Source: Bacteroidota bacterium
GTDB taxonomy: Bacteria; Bacteroidota; Bacteroidia; Bacteroidales; Lentimicrobiaceae
Direction of reading: 5' to 3'
DNA length: 64,000 bases
NCBI GenBank assembly: GCA_009773455.1
Contig: WSXU01000002.1
Location: forward strand, 186,001-250,000
Shown: piece after piece, positions 1-8,330 of the stretch
Layout: every line of letters begins with the position of its first letter
Numbering within the stretch: the first letter of the stretch is position 1
Position numbers and translations under genes: made by a program
The notes under the pieces: model-generated
Databases searched by the model: none
Told to the model about the DNA's origin: nothing
What the model saw: only the letters and a program-made list of their open reading frames with translations

Positions 1-284
1 AAATTATCGGGTGGAAGGATTACATTGAGTGCCTCTGCAAGGGTTTTATCCTTCATATTGAGGGATATGGGCTTTGATGCTTCAATGTGATCGGGGTTAT
101 AGGAGAAAGTGATTCCGGTAATTCTCGATAATTTGTCGAGTACCAGGGAAATCGGTTCATTCACCGCTGAAATGGAAATATTATGGTCCGGATTCTTTTG
201 CTGCGCTGCAGAAAGCAGTGGCAGATGGCAGCAAAGCCACAAAAACAAAATGAACAACTTCTGGTTCTTCAATGATGACTTCAT
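1..284 (-). CDS. TonB-dependent receptor, N-terminal part with STN domain (partial)
   Basis: This gene runs off the left edge; only about 94 N-terminal codons are present. The start codon is the ATG whose complement lies at 282-284. The protein opens with basic residues and a hydrophobic stretch (LFILFLWLCCHLPLLSAAQ), a signal peptide, followed by a segment typical of the secretin/TonB short N-terminal (STN) domain (ISAVNEPISLVLDKLSR, then ITGITFSYNPDHI). STN domains of SusC- or FecA-type outer-membrane receptors contact the FecR anti-sigma factor in the periplasm. The gene lies 45 bp downstream of fecR on the same strand, the usual order sigma-fecR-receptor, so this is probably the receptor of that cell-surface signalling system. 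The nutrient cannot be read from this fragment. Confidence 0.8.
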   Translation of the reverse strand, partial: MKSSLKNQKLFILFLWLCCHLPLLSAAQQKNPDHNISISAVNEPISLVLDKLSRITGITFSYNPDHIEASKPISLNMKDKTLAEALNVILPPDN

Positions 285-329
285 CTGGGAAAAACCACCG
301 GTCTGACTCGGGGAAAAAATACGGATGGG

Positions 330-1334
330 CTAGTGCAGGATGATCAATTGGCCATTCTTTTCAGCTTTAATGCTGAAAATCAGGGAAATGGTCTCCAGTA
401 CTTCATCCAGGGATTCTTTCTCAAAGCGGGCAGTCAATCTTTGGTTCAACACTTCCCGGTTATCAACGATAAACCTGGTTTGATACTTGTTTTCAAGCGC
501 TTTGAGAACATCGGCCAATCTGGATTCCCTGAAAGTAAGGATACCTGTTTTCCAGCTGAGTACATTCAGATCATCATTGACACCTCTGACAATACGCCCG
601 GATTCAGGGCTGAAAGTAGCCATTTCACCAGCTGAAAGCAAAAGACCTGAACTTTCAATGTTCAGTTCACTGGTTCCGGTAGGATAAACCAATACCTGTC
701 CGGTATTGACTGTAACCCTCACAAACCCGGAACCTTTCTTTGCTTCTACATTAAAAGAAGTACCAACAACCCTGACATCGAGTCCTGATGCGTGAATCAG
801 GAACGGCATTTCGCGATCAGGGCTGATTTCAAAAAACGCTTCACCAAAAATAGATATTTCCCTGGAATTACCTGAAAAATGATCAGGATATTTAACAGTG
901 GAGTTTTTATTCAGAACAACTGAAGAACCATCGGGGAGGTAAAAGGGAGCAGATATTTTTTCAACTGAAGTAAACTGTTTCAGCACGGGTTCTTTCTGAA
1001 AAACAGAAAAAATACCGAAAGCAATCAGCAGAACTGCGGCAATACCAACAGCCACAGAATAGCGGGGAAAGAGTATCTTTCCGGCACCGCTGACAGGTTT
1101 CAAACCCTGACCTGATTCAATTCTTTCATGTAGCTTATTCCAGGCCTTATCTGCATCAAAAGAGACTTTTTTCCTGTCTGTAAGTAATAAAAGGCCCTTA
1201 TAATTCTCATACAAACGACGGTTGGTTGCATTTTTTGCAATCCAGGCTTCAGCCAATTTTTGCTCTTCAGAGGTTGTCTCCCCCTGAATGTGCTTAATAA
1301 TCAGTCGCTTATATTTATTGGTAGAATTGAACAT
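330..1334 (-). CDS. FecR family anti-sigma factor
   Basis: Predicted inner-membrane anti-sigma factor of 334 residues. It has a cytoplasmic N-terminal part with the usual short helices (about residues 1-85), one membrane segment at about 91-110 (SVAVGIAAVLLIAFGIFSVF), then the periplasmic FecR domain with YLPDGSSVVLNKNSTVKYP and the FGEAFFEISPD / GTSFNVEA motifs, and a C-terminal DUF4974-like domain that in this family resembles the receptor STN fold. It lies between an ECF sigma factor gene upstream and an STN-containing receptor downstream, all on the minus strand. By family knowledge it relays receptor occupancy to the sigma factor. Length and domain order are ordinary for Bacteroidota FecR proteins. 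Confidence 0.92.
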   Translation of the reverse strand: MFNSTNKYKRLIIKHIQGETTSEEQKLAEAWIAKNATNRRLYENYKGLLLLTDRKKVSFDADKAWNKLHERIESGQGLKPVSGAGKILFPRYSVAVGIAAVLLIAFGIFSVFQKEPVLKQFTSVEKISAPFYLPDGSSVVLNKNSTVKYPDHFSGNSREISIFGEAFFEISPDREMPFLIHASGLDVRVVGTSFNVEAKKGSGFVRVTVNTGQVLVYPTGTSELNIESSGLLLSAGEMATFSPESGRIVRGVNDDLNVLSWKTGILTFRESRLADVLKALENKYQTRFIVDNREVLNQRLTARFEKESLDEVLETISLIFSIKAEKNGQLIILH

Positions 1335-1419
1335 TTAATTTCCGGATATTTTCCTTAACATAAGGACAATCAAAATGGCTTTTACCCCTATCTGGTTTGT
1401 AAAAATATTTTTAAACTTA

Positions 1420-2010
1420 TCAACAAAGCATATTCAGCATGCTGAAAATCAGCCAAAGAGTAGGTAAATAATCGCGAAGCCGTTCTCTCATGAATTCCAG
1501 CGCCTTCGACATCTGAATTTCAACTGTTTTCAGGCTGATTCCAAGTTTCTCTGCAATGTCATGATAGCGCAATCCTTCCAGCCGGCTCATTTCAAAAATC
1601 ATCCTTCGGCGCTCGGGCATGGATTTTACCAGGCTGATCAGCTGCTTTTCCAGATCACTGTGGACCAGGGCATCATGAACAGAAACCGATTGATGGTCCT
1701 CTGTGCGGAATCCCACATATTCCTGGTATTTCCTGAGGTGACTCTGATATTTAATATGGTTCAGTGAGTGATTTGTTACCGACTTATAGAGGTATGCCGC
1801 CAGAGAGCTGGTAATGATCAGGGCATCGCGGCGTTCCCACATCTTGAAAAACATATCCTGAACCACCTCTTCTGCCACATCAGGATCAATCAGATACCTG
1901 CGGGCATGAACACACAACGGGGCATAGAATTCCCGGAAGACAGATTCAAATACCTTCACATCGCCCTGCTTCAGTGCCAGTAATTTGACTTTGTCCGATT
2001 CGGTGTTCAT
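1420..2010 (-). CDS. ECF-type RNA polymerase sigma factor (sigma-70 family, Bacteroidetes type)
   Basis: A 196-residue ECF sigma factor. Region 2 is visible as FREFYAPLCVHARRYL, AEEVVQDMFFKMWERRD and YLYKSVTNHSLNHIK; region 4 near the C-terminus carries SMPERRRMIFEMSRLEGL, YHDIAEKLGISLKTVEIQM and MSKALEFMRERL, the helix-turn-helix that reads the -35 element. I chose the ATG at 2010 rather than an in-frame ATG at 2037 because a TAnnTTTG element (minus strand, 2035-2042) overlaps the upstream codon. The gene precedes fecR and the STN receptor, so it should be held by FecR and released when the receptor is occupied. The C-terminus ends in a hydrophobic tail (LPTLWLIFSMLNMLC), slightly unusual for a cytoplasmic protein. 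Confidence 0.9.
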   Translation of the reverse strand: MNTESDKVKLLALKQGDVKVFESVFREFYAPLCVHARRYLIDPDVAEEVVQDMFFKMWERRDALIITSSLAAYLYKSVTNHSLNHIKYQSHLRKYQEYVGFRTEDHQSVSVHDALVHSDLEKQLISLVKSMPERRRMIFEMSRLEGLRYHDIAEKLGISLKTVEIQMSKALEFMRERLRDYLPTLWLIFSMLNMLC

Positions 2011-2034
2011 TATTCTTGATTTCGGTTCAGATAA

Positions 2035-2042
2035 CAAATGTA
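2035..2042 (-). promoter_or_regulatory. Predicted -7 element of the ECF sigma gene
   Basis: Read on the minus strand this is TACATTTG, a full match to the Bacteroidota -7 consensus TAnnTTTG. It sits about 25 bp before the chosen ATG. No clear -33 TTG is seen about 20 bp further upstream, so this is a consensus match only. Confidence 0.45.
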
Positions 2043-2239
2043 CGAAATTTCTGCCGTAATGGAATTGAAATCAGTCAGAAGGAATCAACCCGGAATTTCG
2101 TTCCGTATATCCATATCAGCCTGAATTCGTTCAGGTTTGAATGGCAAAAAACCGGAAAAGTAACCGGTGCAGCCAGAATTTAAACAGGTCACAGGCAGTC
2201 ATTGGCAGGTCGGTTGGTAGCTGGTAGTATTAACATACT

Positions 2240-2274
2240 ATTCTTTATTCGTAATTCGTAATTCCTTAATCATA
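2240..2274. repeat. Heptamer array, ATTCGTA family (5 units)
   Basis: Five consecutive 7-bp units are in phase: attcttt, attcgta, attcgta, attcctt, aatcata. The array ends 4 bp from the stop codon of the aldehyde dehydrogenase gene. A degenerate stretch of ttggtag/ctggtag words precedes it (about 2201-2229). Near-identical units recur at 57633-57674. Confidence 0.8.
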
Positions 2275-2278
2275 AATC

Positions 2279-3688
2279 TCACCATCCCTTCACTAGTATC
2301 CGCGGTTCCATCATATCCATGATGGCATATTTCACCCCTTCCCGGCCAAGGCCCGAATCTTTGATTCCTCCATAAGGCATATGATCGACCCTGAATGTAG
2401 GAACATCATTGATGATGACGCCACCGACTTCAAGATTCGTAAATGCCTTATCCATTTCGGCAAGGTTATTTGTAAAAACCCCGGCCTGAAGCCCGAAACG
2501 GGTATCATTCATCATCCTGATCGCATCTTCAAAATTTTCATAGGGTTCCAGAGTAACCACAGGCCCGAAGACTTCTTCACTGCATACCAGCATCGATGCA
2601 TTGGTATTGGTCAGAACCGTCGGTGCGACCAATGTTCCTGCCCTGCTACCTCCGCACAGTAAACGGGCTCCATCCTTCAAGGCTTGCTGTACCCAGCTTT
2701 CCACCCTGAAGGCATTTGATTCGTCAATCATAGCACTGAATTCCGTTTCCGGAAGTGAAGGATCGCCCATGATCAATTGACTGGCCATTGCTGAAAACCG
2801 GCTGCTGAATTCAGTATATAAGTCACGGTGTACATATATGCGCTGTGTATGAATACAAACCTGGCCGGAATAGGAAAAGGCACCCACCAGGCATTTTTTC
2901 AATGCCAGTTCAACCGGGGCACTCTGGGTTACAATGACCCCGGCGTTTCCGCCCAGTTCAAGTACGACCTTCTTCTTTCCTGCATCGGCTTTCATCCGCC
3001 AGCCAACATCCGGAGATCCTGTAAAAGACAAAACCGCTATCCTGGAGTCTGTAACCAGCCTGTTACCGGTCGCCCTGTCCATCGGCAGGACCGAAACGGA
3101 ACCGTGCGGCAGGTCAGTTTCAGCAATTATCTGTGCAAGCAGAAGGGTCGACAAAGGTGTTGATGACGATGGTTTGATGATTACAGGGCAGCCTGCTGCA
3201 ATAGCCGGAGCAATTTTATGGACAGCAAGATTGAGCGGAAAGTTAAACGGTGCTATTCCGGCCACGATCCCTGCCGGGAAATACTTCACAAGCCCTTCTT
3301 TCATTTCGCCGGCCGGAGTCCAGTCAAGGCTGATGTATTCGCGGGGCAGACGTTTCGATTCTTCGGCTGCCACGGTAATGGTCTGCACAGACCGGTCAAT
3401 TTCACCCAGGGCATACCGGACCGGCTTACCTGATTCAAGCATCAGTGTTTGGACAAACTCATCACGGCGCTCAGCAAGCCTGTTGCTGATGTACATGAGG
3501 GCTTCGTAACGTTTGAAAGAGGGAAGTGATTGAAGAATTGGTTTTGCCTTTTCAGCGGCGGTGATCGCTGTTTCAAGTTCAGATTCCCCGGCGAGGAAGG
3601 TCTTTGCGACAAGGCTGCCGTCGTAAGGGTTCCTGACTTCAAGTTCCCGGGATGTTCTGATGAATCTTCCGGCCAAAAATATTTCCAT
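2279..3688 (-). CDS. NAD(P)-dependent aldehyde dehydrogenase
   Basis: A 469-residue member of the aldehyde dehydrogenase superfamily. The catalytic elements are present: PFNFP with Asn149, the nucleotide-binding VIIKPSSSTP at 169-178, the general base Glu244 in ELGGN, and the nucleophile Cys278 in SGQVCIH. The C-terminal EEVFGPVV and FGLQAGVFTN motifs are also intact. The ELGGNAG version and overall sequence resemble the lactaldehyde / glyceraldehyde-3-phosphate / phosphonoacetaldehyde branch more than the betaine aldehyde branch, but I cannot name the substrate. The gene stands alone, with its own promoter match just upstream and a heptamer array just after its stop codon, and shows no pathway partner nearby. 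Confidence 0.92.
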   Translation of the reverse strand: MEIFLAGRFIRTSRELEVRNPYDGSLVAKTFLAGESELETAITAAEKAKPILQSLPSFKRYEALMYISNRLAERRDEFVQTLMLESGKPVRYALGEIDRSVQTITVAAEESKRLPREYISLDWTPAGEMKEGLVKYFPAGIVAGIAPFNFPLNLAVHKIAPAIAAGCPVIIKPSSSTPLSTLLLAQIIAETDLPHGSVSVLPMDRATGNRLVTDSRIAVLSFTGSPDVGWRMKADAGKKKVVLELGGNAGVIVTQSAPVELALKKCLVGAFSYSGQVCIHTQRIYVHRDLYTEFSSRFSAMASQLIMGDPSLPETEFSAMIDESNAFRVESWVQQALKDGARLLCGGSRAGTLVAPTVLTNTNASMLVCSEEVFGPVVTLEPYENFEDAIRMMNDTRFGLQAGVFTNNLAEMDKAFTNLEVGGVIINDVPTFRVDHMPYGGIKDSGLGREGVKYAIMDMMEPRILVKGW

Positions 3689-3707
3689 AATCAGCTGTTT
3701 AACCTTA

Positions 3708-3715
3708 CAAAGTTA
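3708..3715 (-). promoter_or_regulatory. Predicted -7 element of the aldehyde dehydrogenase gene
   Basis: On the minus strand this reads TAACTTTG, a match to TAnnTTTG, about 20 bp before the ATG at 3688. No obvious -33 element is visible. Confidence 0.45.
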
Positions 3716-3749
3716 GGTTACTCAGCATAAAAACGGTAACAATGCACAT

Positions 3750-4091
3750 TTATTTCCGGATGATTGTCAGTTTATCGGGCGTTGGGTAACGGATAAGTTT
3801 AGAAAAATTCATTTTCCAGAAATCCAGGTCAAGGAGTCGGTTATTCATATCCTTTGTCAGGGTAATGATGACTTCAATCCCATCAGTATCGGTATACTCT
3901 GCCTGGATCAGATCCCCGGCGTAAAGGTCCGGGTCGCTGCCTTCCATATTGATGCTGCCCATAATACCACCCTCGTATTCCGATACTATTGACGCAACCG
4001 GAAAGTCCTCAGGGGTGTATCCGCATTGCGCCAGCAGAAAAGTAACAAGGGTTAGTTCATCAGGTCTGATTCCTCTTGTTTTATTCATCAC
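3750..4091 (-). CDS. Small conserved cytoplasmic protein (DUF6984-like, tentative)
   Basis: A 113-residue soluble protein with no signal peptide or membrane segment. The N-terminal pattern RPDELTLVTFLLAQCGY resembles small DUF6984-type proteins that begin with a RxLxxxEL..I..LL motif; I recall this family only loosely, so the assignment is weak. The middle part is acidic and Gly-rich, followed by predicted beta strands (EVIITLTKDMNNRLLDLDFWKMNF). It lies 61 bp upstream of the aldehyde dehydrogenase gene but that gene has its own promoter match, so a shared operon is not required. The first two codons are both ATG and either could be the start. Confidence 0.6.
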   Translation of the reverse strand: MMNKTRGIRPDELTLVTFLLAQCGYTPEDFPVASIVSEYEGGIMGSINMEGSDPDLYAGDLIQAEYTDTDGIEVIITLTKDMNNRLLDLDFWKMNFSKLIRYPTPDKLTIIRK

Positions 4092-4232
4092 CCGGAATTT
4101 AAGAATTCAGTTCTTTCGAATATCAGTCATACTTACGGAATCATGCATGGAATAAAACCATCGTCCATGAAACCCTCGTCAGAAACATACCTGAAAAGCA
4201 ATCAATACGAACTTTCTATGTGGTAGCCGGAA

Positions 4233-4688
4233 CTAGTCGTGTACATACATAAGGCCATAGCGCGCGGCTGTATAACCTTCCTTGAATTTATAAACGATAA
4301 CTTCAATTTTATACAAAACGGATTCAGTCGGTTTAACTGTGACAATCGCGTACGACTCCGTAGATTTATCCTCAGCAACAAGCGTCCATTTGTCAAGTAA
4401 TTCATCATAGGAATAAGCTTTGACATCCAGGTCTTCCACTCCGTCATCGGCAAAGGCCACAATGGTATACTCCCAGTCGGATGAAAGGTTACGGAATGAT
4501 TCCTTTGAATCAAAAACCAGGTCATATTCAATTCTCACGATCTCGCGTCCATCGCTGTCCATCTGATCGACGAGGGCTGCACCGGTTTTATAAATCGGAT
4601 AACTCTTGGTCCCGTTGACACATTGAGCCTGTCCGTTAAAAGTTACAGCTACTGCTGCAAGTAAAATTAAGATCAGTCCTTTTTTCAT
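4233..4688 (-). CDS. Secreted hypothetical protein
   Basis: A 151-residue protein with a clear signal peptide (MKKGLILILLAAVAVTFNGQAQ, probable cleavage after AQ). The mature part begins with CVNGTK; a Cys near the mature start is not in a proper lipobox. The rest is a beta-rich, acidic domain with many Tyr and Val residues, ending KFKEGYTAARYGLMYVHD. No known domain was recognised. It has its own promoter match 20 bp upstream of the ATG and no close co-directional neighbour, so it is probably a monocistronic exported protein. Confidence 0.7.
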   Translation of the reverse strand: MKKGLILILLAAVAVTFNGQAQCVNGTKSYPIYKTGAALVDQMDSDGREIVRIEYDLVFDSKESFRNLSSDWEYTIVAFADDGVEDLDVKAYSYDELLDKWTLVAEDKSTESYAIVTVKPTESVLYKIEVIVYKFKEGYTAARYGLMYVHD

Positions 4689-4707
4689 GGCCGCTTTTTG
4701 TTATGAA

Positions 4708-4715
4708 CAAATTTA
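4708..4715 (-). promoter_or_regulatory. Predicted -7 element of the secreted hypothetical gene
   Basis: On the minus strand this reads TAAATTTG, a match to the TAnnTTTG consensus, 20 bp before the ATG at 4688. Confidence 0.45.
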
Positions 4716-4814
4716 CATATACTTTATAGTAAAATAATCGTATAATAACAACGCAGGTATGAAAATGTTGGGAGGAATGCCTGTTTTGTAATAAAATACC
4801 CTAAGAACCGTAAA

Positions 4815-5165
4815 TCAATCACGGTTTTTGCCGGCCCATTTAACCATGGCATCGAGTACATCCCTGAGTCCGGTTCCGGCATCCGTGAGACTATATTCAA
4901 CATAGGGTGGTACCCGGGGAAGGGAATTCCTTACGATGAGTTTGTCGGCTTCCAGCTGCTTGAGCTGCTGAATCAGCATCTTCTCTGTAATGGCAGGAAT
5001 CAGCTTCCTCAACTCACTGTATCGGCGTGTACCACCCAACAGGTTGTAGATAATAATCGGCTTCCACCGTCCACCGATTTTACCAAGGGTATAGGTTACC
5101 GGGCAAACATTCAGTGCCCTGCTCTTGTTTAACTGGTTGGTGGATGATGCTTTAATGTCTGTCAT
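4815..5165 (-). CDS. HxlR family winged-helix transcriptional regulator
   Basis: A 116-residue HxlR-type regulator. It has the family signature CPVTYTLGKIGGRWKPIIIY at about 21-40, then LLGGTRRYSELRKLIPAITEKML (recognition helix region) and the wing with VPPYVEYSLTDAG. Cys21 matches the conserved cysteine that acts as redox or electrophile sensor in characterised relatives such as YodB, HypR and QorR; whether it senses here is inference. The gene is divergent from an NmrA-type oxidoreductase, the same arrangement as QorR/Qor2 and YtfH/YtfG, so it most likely represses itself and its neighbour through the shared 80-bp intergenic region. Confidence 0.9.
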   Translation of the reverse strand: MTDIKASSTNQLNKSRALNVCPVTYTLGKIGGRWKPIIIYNLLGGTRRYSELRKLIPAITEKMLIQQLKQLEADKLIVRNSLPRVPPYVEYSLTDAGTGLRDVLDAMVKWAGKNRD

Positions 5166-5182
5166 TTTTCACACACTTTCGG

Positions 5183-5221
5183 GTAAGTACTTGTATAAAA
5201 GTAAGTACAAATATACTTTTG
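5183..5221. promoter_or_regulatory. Overlapping divergent promoters and probable HxlR operator
   Basis: The octamer GTAAGTAC occurs twice, at 5183-5190 and 5201-5208, 18 bp apart. For the oxidoreductase gene there is a -33 TTG at 5191-5193 and a -7 TACTTTTG at 5214-5221 with a 20-bp gap. For the HxlR gene the minus strand has TATATTTG at 5208-5215, with a TTG complement at 5238-5240 further upstream. The two -7 elements share two bases (CAAATATACTTTTG), and the GTAAGTAC copies lie over both promoters. GTAC-centred sites are typical of HxlR regulators. Binding is inferred, not shown. Confidence 0.65.
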
Positions 5222-5245
5222 TTGCACCAAATAAAAACAAAAAAC

Positions 5246-6136
5246 ATGAAATATATTGTAACAGGATCGCTGGGGCACATCAGCAGGCCACTGGCGGAAA
5301 AATTAATCGCTGAAAAACATGAGGTTACCGTTATCACAAGCAAAACCGCCAAGGTTGCTGAAATAGAAGCTTTGGGCGCGAGAGCAGCCGTTGGCTCCGT
5401 TGAAGATATTGCATTTCTGACTGACACCTTCAGGGGAGCGGATGCTGTTTACACAATGGTTCCGCCATTTTTCGGAGCTCCCGACTGGAAAAAACACATT
5501 GCCGGAATTGGTGAAAACCTGGCAGCTGCCGTAAGGGCATCCGGCGTTAAGAATGTAGTTAATCTGAGCAGCATCGGGGCCCACATGCCCGACGGATGCG
5601 GGCCGGTTAGCGGATTGTATTTTGTTGAGAAGGCTTTTAACCAGCTTGAGAATGTTCATGTGAGGCATCTCAGACCCGGCTTTTTCTTTTATAACTTCTT
5701 CGGCAATATCGGCATGATCAGGCACATGGGCATCATCGGAAGCAATTACGGATCCGGAGCCAACATGGCTCTGGTTCATCCGAATGACATTGCATCCGTA
5801 GCAGCAGAAGAATTATCGGCGCTTTCGTTCAAAGGTAAAAGCATCAGGTATATTGTCGGTGATGAAAGAACGACAGATGAAATCGCAGGAGCTTTGGGTA
5901 GTGCCATCGGCAAACCCGACCTGAAATGGGTTGATTTTACAGATCAGGACACCAAAGCTGCCCTGGTTCAGGCAGGACTCCCGGAAGAAATTGCCAGGAA
6001 CTATGCAGAAATGGGATCTGCCCTGCGCAGCGGTGAAATGGCAAGAGAATACTATGCACAGAAACCGCTGTCGTTGCAACCGGTAAAACTTGCAGATTTT
6101 GCCCGGGAATTTGCTGTTGCTTATGCAAATTCGTGA
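5246..6136 (+). CDS. NmrA/SDR-type NAD(P)-dependent oxidoreductase (quinone reductase-like)
   Basis: A 296-residue atypical SDR of the NmrA family. The N-terminus MKYIVTGSLGHISRPLAEKL contains the Rossmann TGxxGxxxxxxA-type loop, although the usual TGATG is here TGSLGHIS. The following pattern (VTVITSKTAKVAEIEALGARAAVGSVED, AVYTMVPPF, VKNVVNLSSIGAHM) is typical of NmrA-like quinone or NADPH-sensing proteins. I chose the ATG at 5246 because the promoter -7 element ends at 5221, which excludes an upstream ATG-less extension. It is divergent from the HxlR regulator, suggesting a role in defence against quinones or other electrophiles. A strong hairpin follows the stop codon. Confidence 0.85.
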   Translation: MKYIVTGSLGHISRPLAEKLIAEKHEVTVITSKTAKVAEIEALGARAAVGSVEDIAFLTDTFRGADAVYTMVPPFFGAPDWKKHIAGIGENLAAAVRASGVKNVVNLSSIGAHMPDGCGPVSGLYFVEKAFNQLENVHVRHLRPGFFFYNFFGNIGMIRHMGIIGSNYGSGANMALVHPNDIASVAAEELSALSFKGKSIRYIVGDERTTDEIAGALGSAIGKPDLKWVDFTDQDTKAALVQAGLPEEIARNYAEMGSALRSGEMAREYYAQKPLSLQPVKLADFAREFAVAYANS

Positions 6137-6198
6137 ATTGAATCAGTGGATTAAACGAAACCCGATTACGGTTTCTAAGTGATATTGTCCGGTAAAAG

Positions 6199-6270
6199 AG
6201 ACTGCCTGAAAAATTTCCTGAAATGAAACATCATCTTTCAAATCCGGGAACGCTTTCAGGCAGTCTTTTT
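6199..6270 (+). terminator. Terminator hairpin between convergent genes
   Basis: Perfect 13-bp inverted repeat, AGACTGCCTGAAA at 6199-6211 and its complement at 6254-6266, followed by a run of T. The loop is unusually long at 42 nt. It lies between the convergent oxidoreductase and lipoprotein genes and has a T-rich flank in both directions, so it may serve both. Confidence 0.7.
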
Positions 6271-6293
6271 ATGTCATCAGCGATTCTGAGGCC

Positions 6294-6977
6294 TTACCTG
6301 AGTTTAGTACCTGAGCTGCCTGGTAATACTGAAAGATTGGATGCGTTTGATTTCTTTCCCGTCTCTTTTTCCGAGAAACCATCCGAGTCATAAATAATCC
6401 TTCCTTCACCTTCAGCAATCCAGATTCCACCCAGGTTATCAAAGTTATCGAGCATAAAGTTGGCGAAATAAAGGTCCTCGATACCCGTAGCTGTTAGTGT
6501 GCCTGAAACCACATGCACCATTTTAGCTGTGTAGCCGATATAAGTTGAATTGACCTCAGCAAAAACCGTAAATTTATTGTTGGTTCCAACCACGAAGCCT
6601 CCGATTCCGGTTCCGCTCTCACCACCATTATAATAGTCCATCTTCACAGACAGATTGTCGTTGTTTTGTTCAAACAAAGTCAATGAGTAGTCAGAAAAAG
6701 TATATCCGGGGGTATCATTGGGAACATTGCTTGCCTTGAGCACAAATGGGGAGGCGAAATAGGTGCCGTTGAGCACCGGGGGTGTTTCTCCCCGGTTGAT
6801 GATCATTCCCAGGTCAACCATCTTTGTAATGATGCTGTCGGGAATCAGGTTGTTGATTTCCTGGGTCAAACCATTATCTTCTACTTTGCTGTCGTCCTTT
6901 TTGTCTTTCTTGCAACCAACGGAAAAAATTCCCAGAACAAGGACCAGGGTTAAAAACTGAATTGTAATTCTTTTCAT
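6294..6977 (-). CDS. Putative lipoprotein, function unknown
   Basis: A 227-residue protein with a lipoprotein signal peptide: LTLVLVLGIFSVGCKKDKKDD, where Cys22 after SVG is the probable acylation site. The lysine and aspartate run after the Cys is common in Bacteroidota lipoproteins; the surface-export signal of this phylum needs acidic residues close to the Cys, and here the first three are Lys-Lys-Asp. The mature part is predicted to be beta-rich with many Gly and Asn residues and a short segment VLNGTYFASPFVLKASN. No known domain was recognised. It is a single gene facing the oxidoreductase across a terminator hairpin. Confidence 0.7.
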   Translation of the reverse strand: MKRITIQFLTLVLVLGIFSVGCKKDKKDDSKVEDNGLTQEINNLIPDSIITKMVDLGMIINRGETPPVLNGTYFASPFVLKASNVPNDTPGYTFSDYSLTLFEQNNDNLSVKMDYYNGGESGTGIGGFVVGTNNKFTVFAEVNSTYIGYTAKMVHVVSGTLTATGIEDLYFANFMLDNFDNLGGIWIAEGEGRIIYDSDGFSEKETGKKSNASNLSVLPGSSGTKLR

Positions 6978-7298
6978 AACTGCAGATTTGTTGTTTTCCT
7001 ACTCATCAGCTTTTCGGAATGGGCTCCCTACTCTTGTATGACGGATTTTCAGGCCTCTCCGTAAAATCAATATGCTCATTCAAAACCTCTCTGAATCAAT
7101 CTCCGGTTGAATAAAACCTGATGATTGAAACAGATAACCATCATAATACCAACTTTGCCGTTGTGCTGAATCTTCATTCAAAAAGAGAATTCCCAGCTAA
7201 AAAAGTTCATATTATCAATATAGGTTCATATTTATATGTTTCCATGTAAACGAAATGACTCAAATTTTGTTTAGTCAGCATTCTTACAATTACTTCCT

Positions 7299-8228
7299 AT
7301 GACCCGAACGAAACCCTGGTTACCCTGGCTGATACTGATCGTACTTGCAATAACCTGGGGAAGTTCCTTCATACTCATAAAACGGGGCCTCGAAGTTTTT
7401 TCTCCCGGAGAAGTCGGGTCGTTGCGTGTGGTAATTACCTGGTTGTTCCTGCTGCCGTTTGCGCTGAAACGTATGCGTGGCCTGACCCGCCGTCAGTGGT
7501 TGCTATTCCTCTCAGTAGGGTTGGTCGGCAGCCTGATCCCCGCATTTTTGTTTGCCGCAGCCCAGAAGGGCATCGACAGTTCCCTTGCAGGGATACTCAA
7601 TTCACTCACCCCATTATTTACCATGCTGGTGGGCATGAGTTTCTTCAGGTCAAAACCCCGATGGTTCAACATTGCCGGGGTTATCATAGGCTTGCTGGGT
7701 GCTATGGGGCTTGTCAGCGTAAGCGGGACAGGAAACTTTTCATTCAATATGGGTTATGCCATCCTTATAATCATAGCTGCCATCTGCTATGCCGTGAATG
7801 TGAATGTAGTCAAGACATTTCTTCAGGGTGTTGATCCGGTTACCATTACAGCCATGGCTTTCTTTACCGTTGGTCCGATCGCGGCATCCTATCTGCTTGT
7901 TTTCACCGATTTCGCCCCGACCATCAGCAGCAATCCGGGAGCGCTCCCGGGGTTGGTTTATGTAGCCATCCTGGCCATAGCCGGTACCGGGTTGGCCTTG
8001 ATGCTTTTTAACAGGTTAATTCAGATGACCAGCGCGGTTTTTTCTTCCTCGGTGACTTACTTTATACCAGTAGTTGCTGTTTTATGGGGCATTGCCGATG
8101 GCGAACACTTCAGGGCAGGGTTTCTGCTGTGGATTTTACTGGTGATTGCCGGGGTGCTGCTGGTGAATACAAAAAGCCTGACAGACAACAAAGTGTACAG
8201 GTTGCTTTCCGGGAATTTTAAAAAGTAA
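7299..8228 (+). CDS. EamA/DMT-superfamily permease
   Basis: A 309-residue membrane protein with about ten transmembrane helices in two homologous halves, each an EamA domain. The first half has LAITWGSSFILIKRGLEVFSP and the linker LLFLSVGLVGSLIPAFLFAAAQ; the second starts near GYAILIIIAAICYAVNVNVVK and ends VIAGVLLVNT. Members of the drug/metabolite transporter superfamily export amino acids, nucleobases or other small metabolites; the substrate cannot be inferred. The gene is monocistronic between a divergent lipoprotein gene and the rplU promoter region. The downstream gap contains repeat arrays. Confidence 0.88.
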   Translation: MTRTKPWLPWLILIVLAITWGSSFILIKRGLEVFSPGEVGSLRVVITWLFLLPFALKRMRGLTRRQWLLFLSVGLVGSLIPAFLFAAAQKGIDSSLAGILNSLTPLFTMLVGMSFFRSKPRWFNIAGVIIGLLGAMGLVSVSGTGNFSFNMGYAILIIIAAICYAVNVNVVKTFLQGVDPVTITAMAFFTVGPIAASYLLVFTDFAPTISSNPGALPGLVYVAILAIAGTGLALMLFNRLIQMTSAVFSSSVTYFIPVVAVLWGIADGEHFRAGFLLWILLVIAGVLLVNTKSLTDNKVYRLLSGNFKK

Positions 8229-8330
8229 TTGGCTAAAAATCATCTGCAATTTCGCAGAGAATTTAAGGGAAAGATAGTTTCGAACAAGCCTCCCCGATAG
8301 TTTTCTGGGTTACAGGCCTTGGATTTTCTG

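Noticed and set aside
4202-4531. 109-residue frame on the minus strand overlapping the secreted hypothetical
   Set aside because: It overlaps the signal-peptide-bearing frame 4233-4688 almost fully and has no signal or domain.
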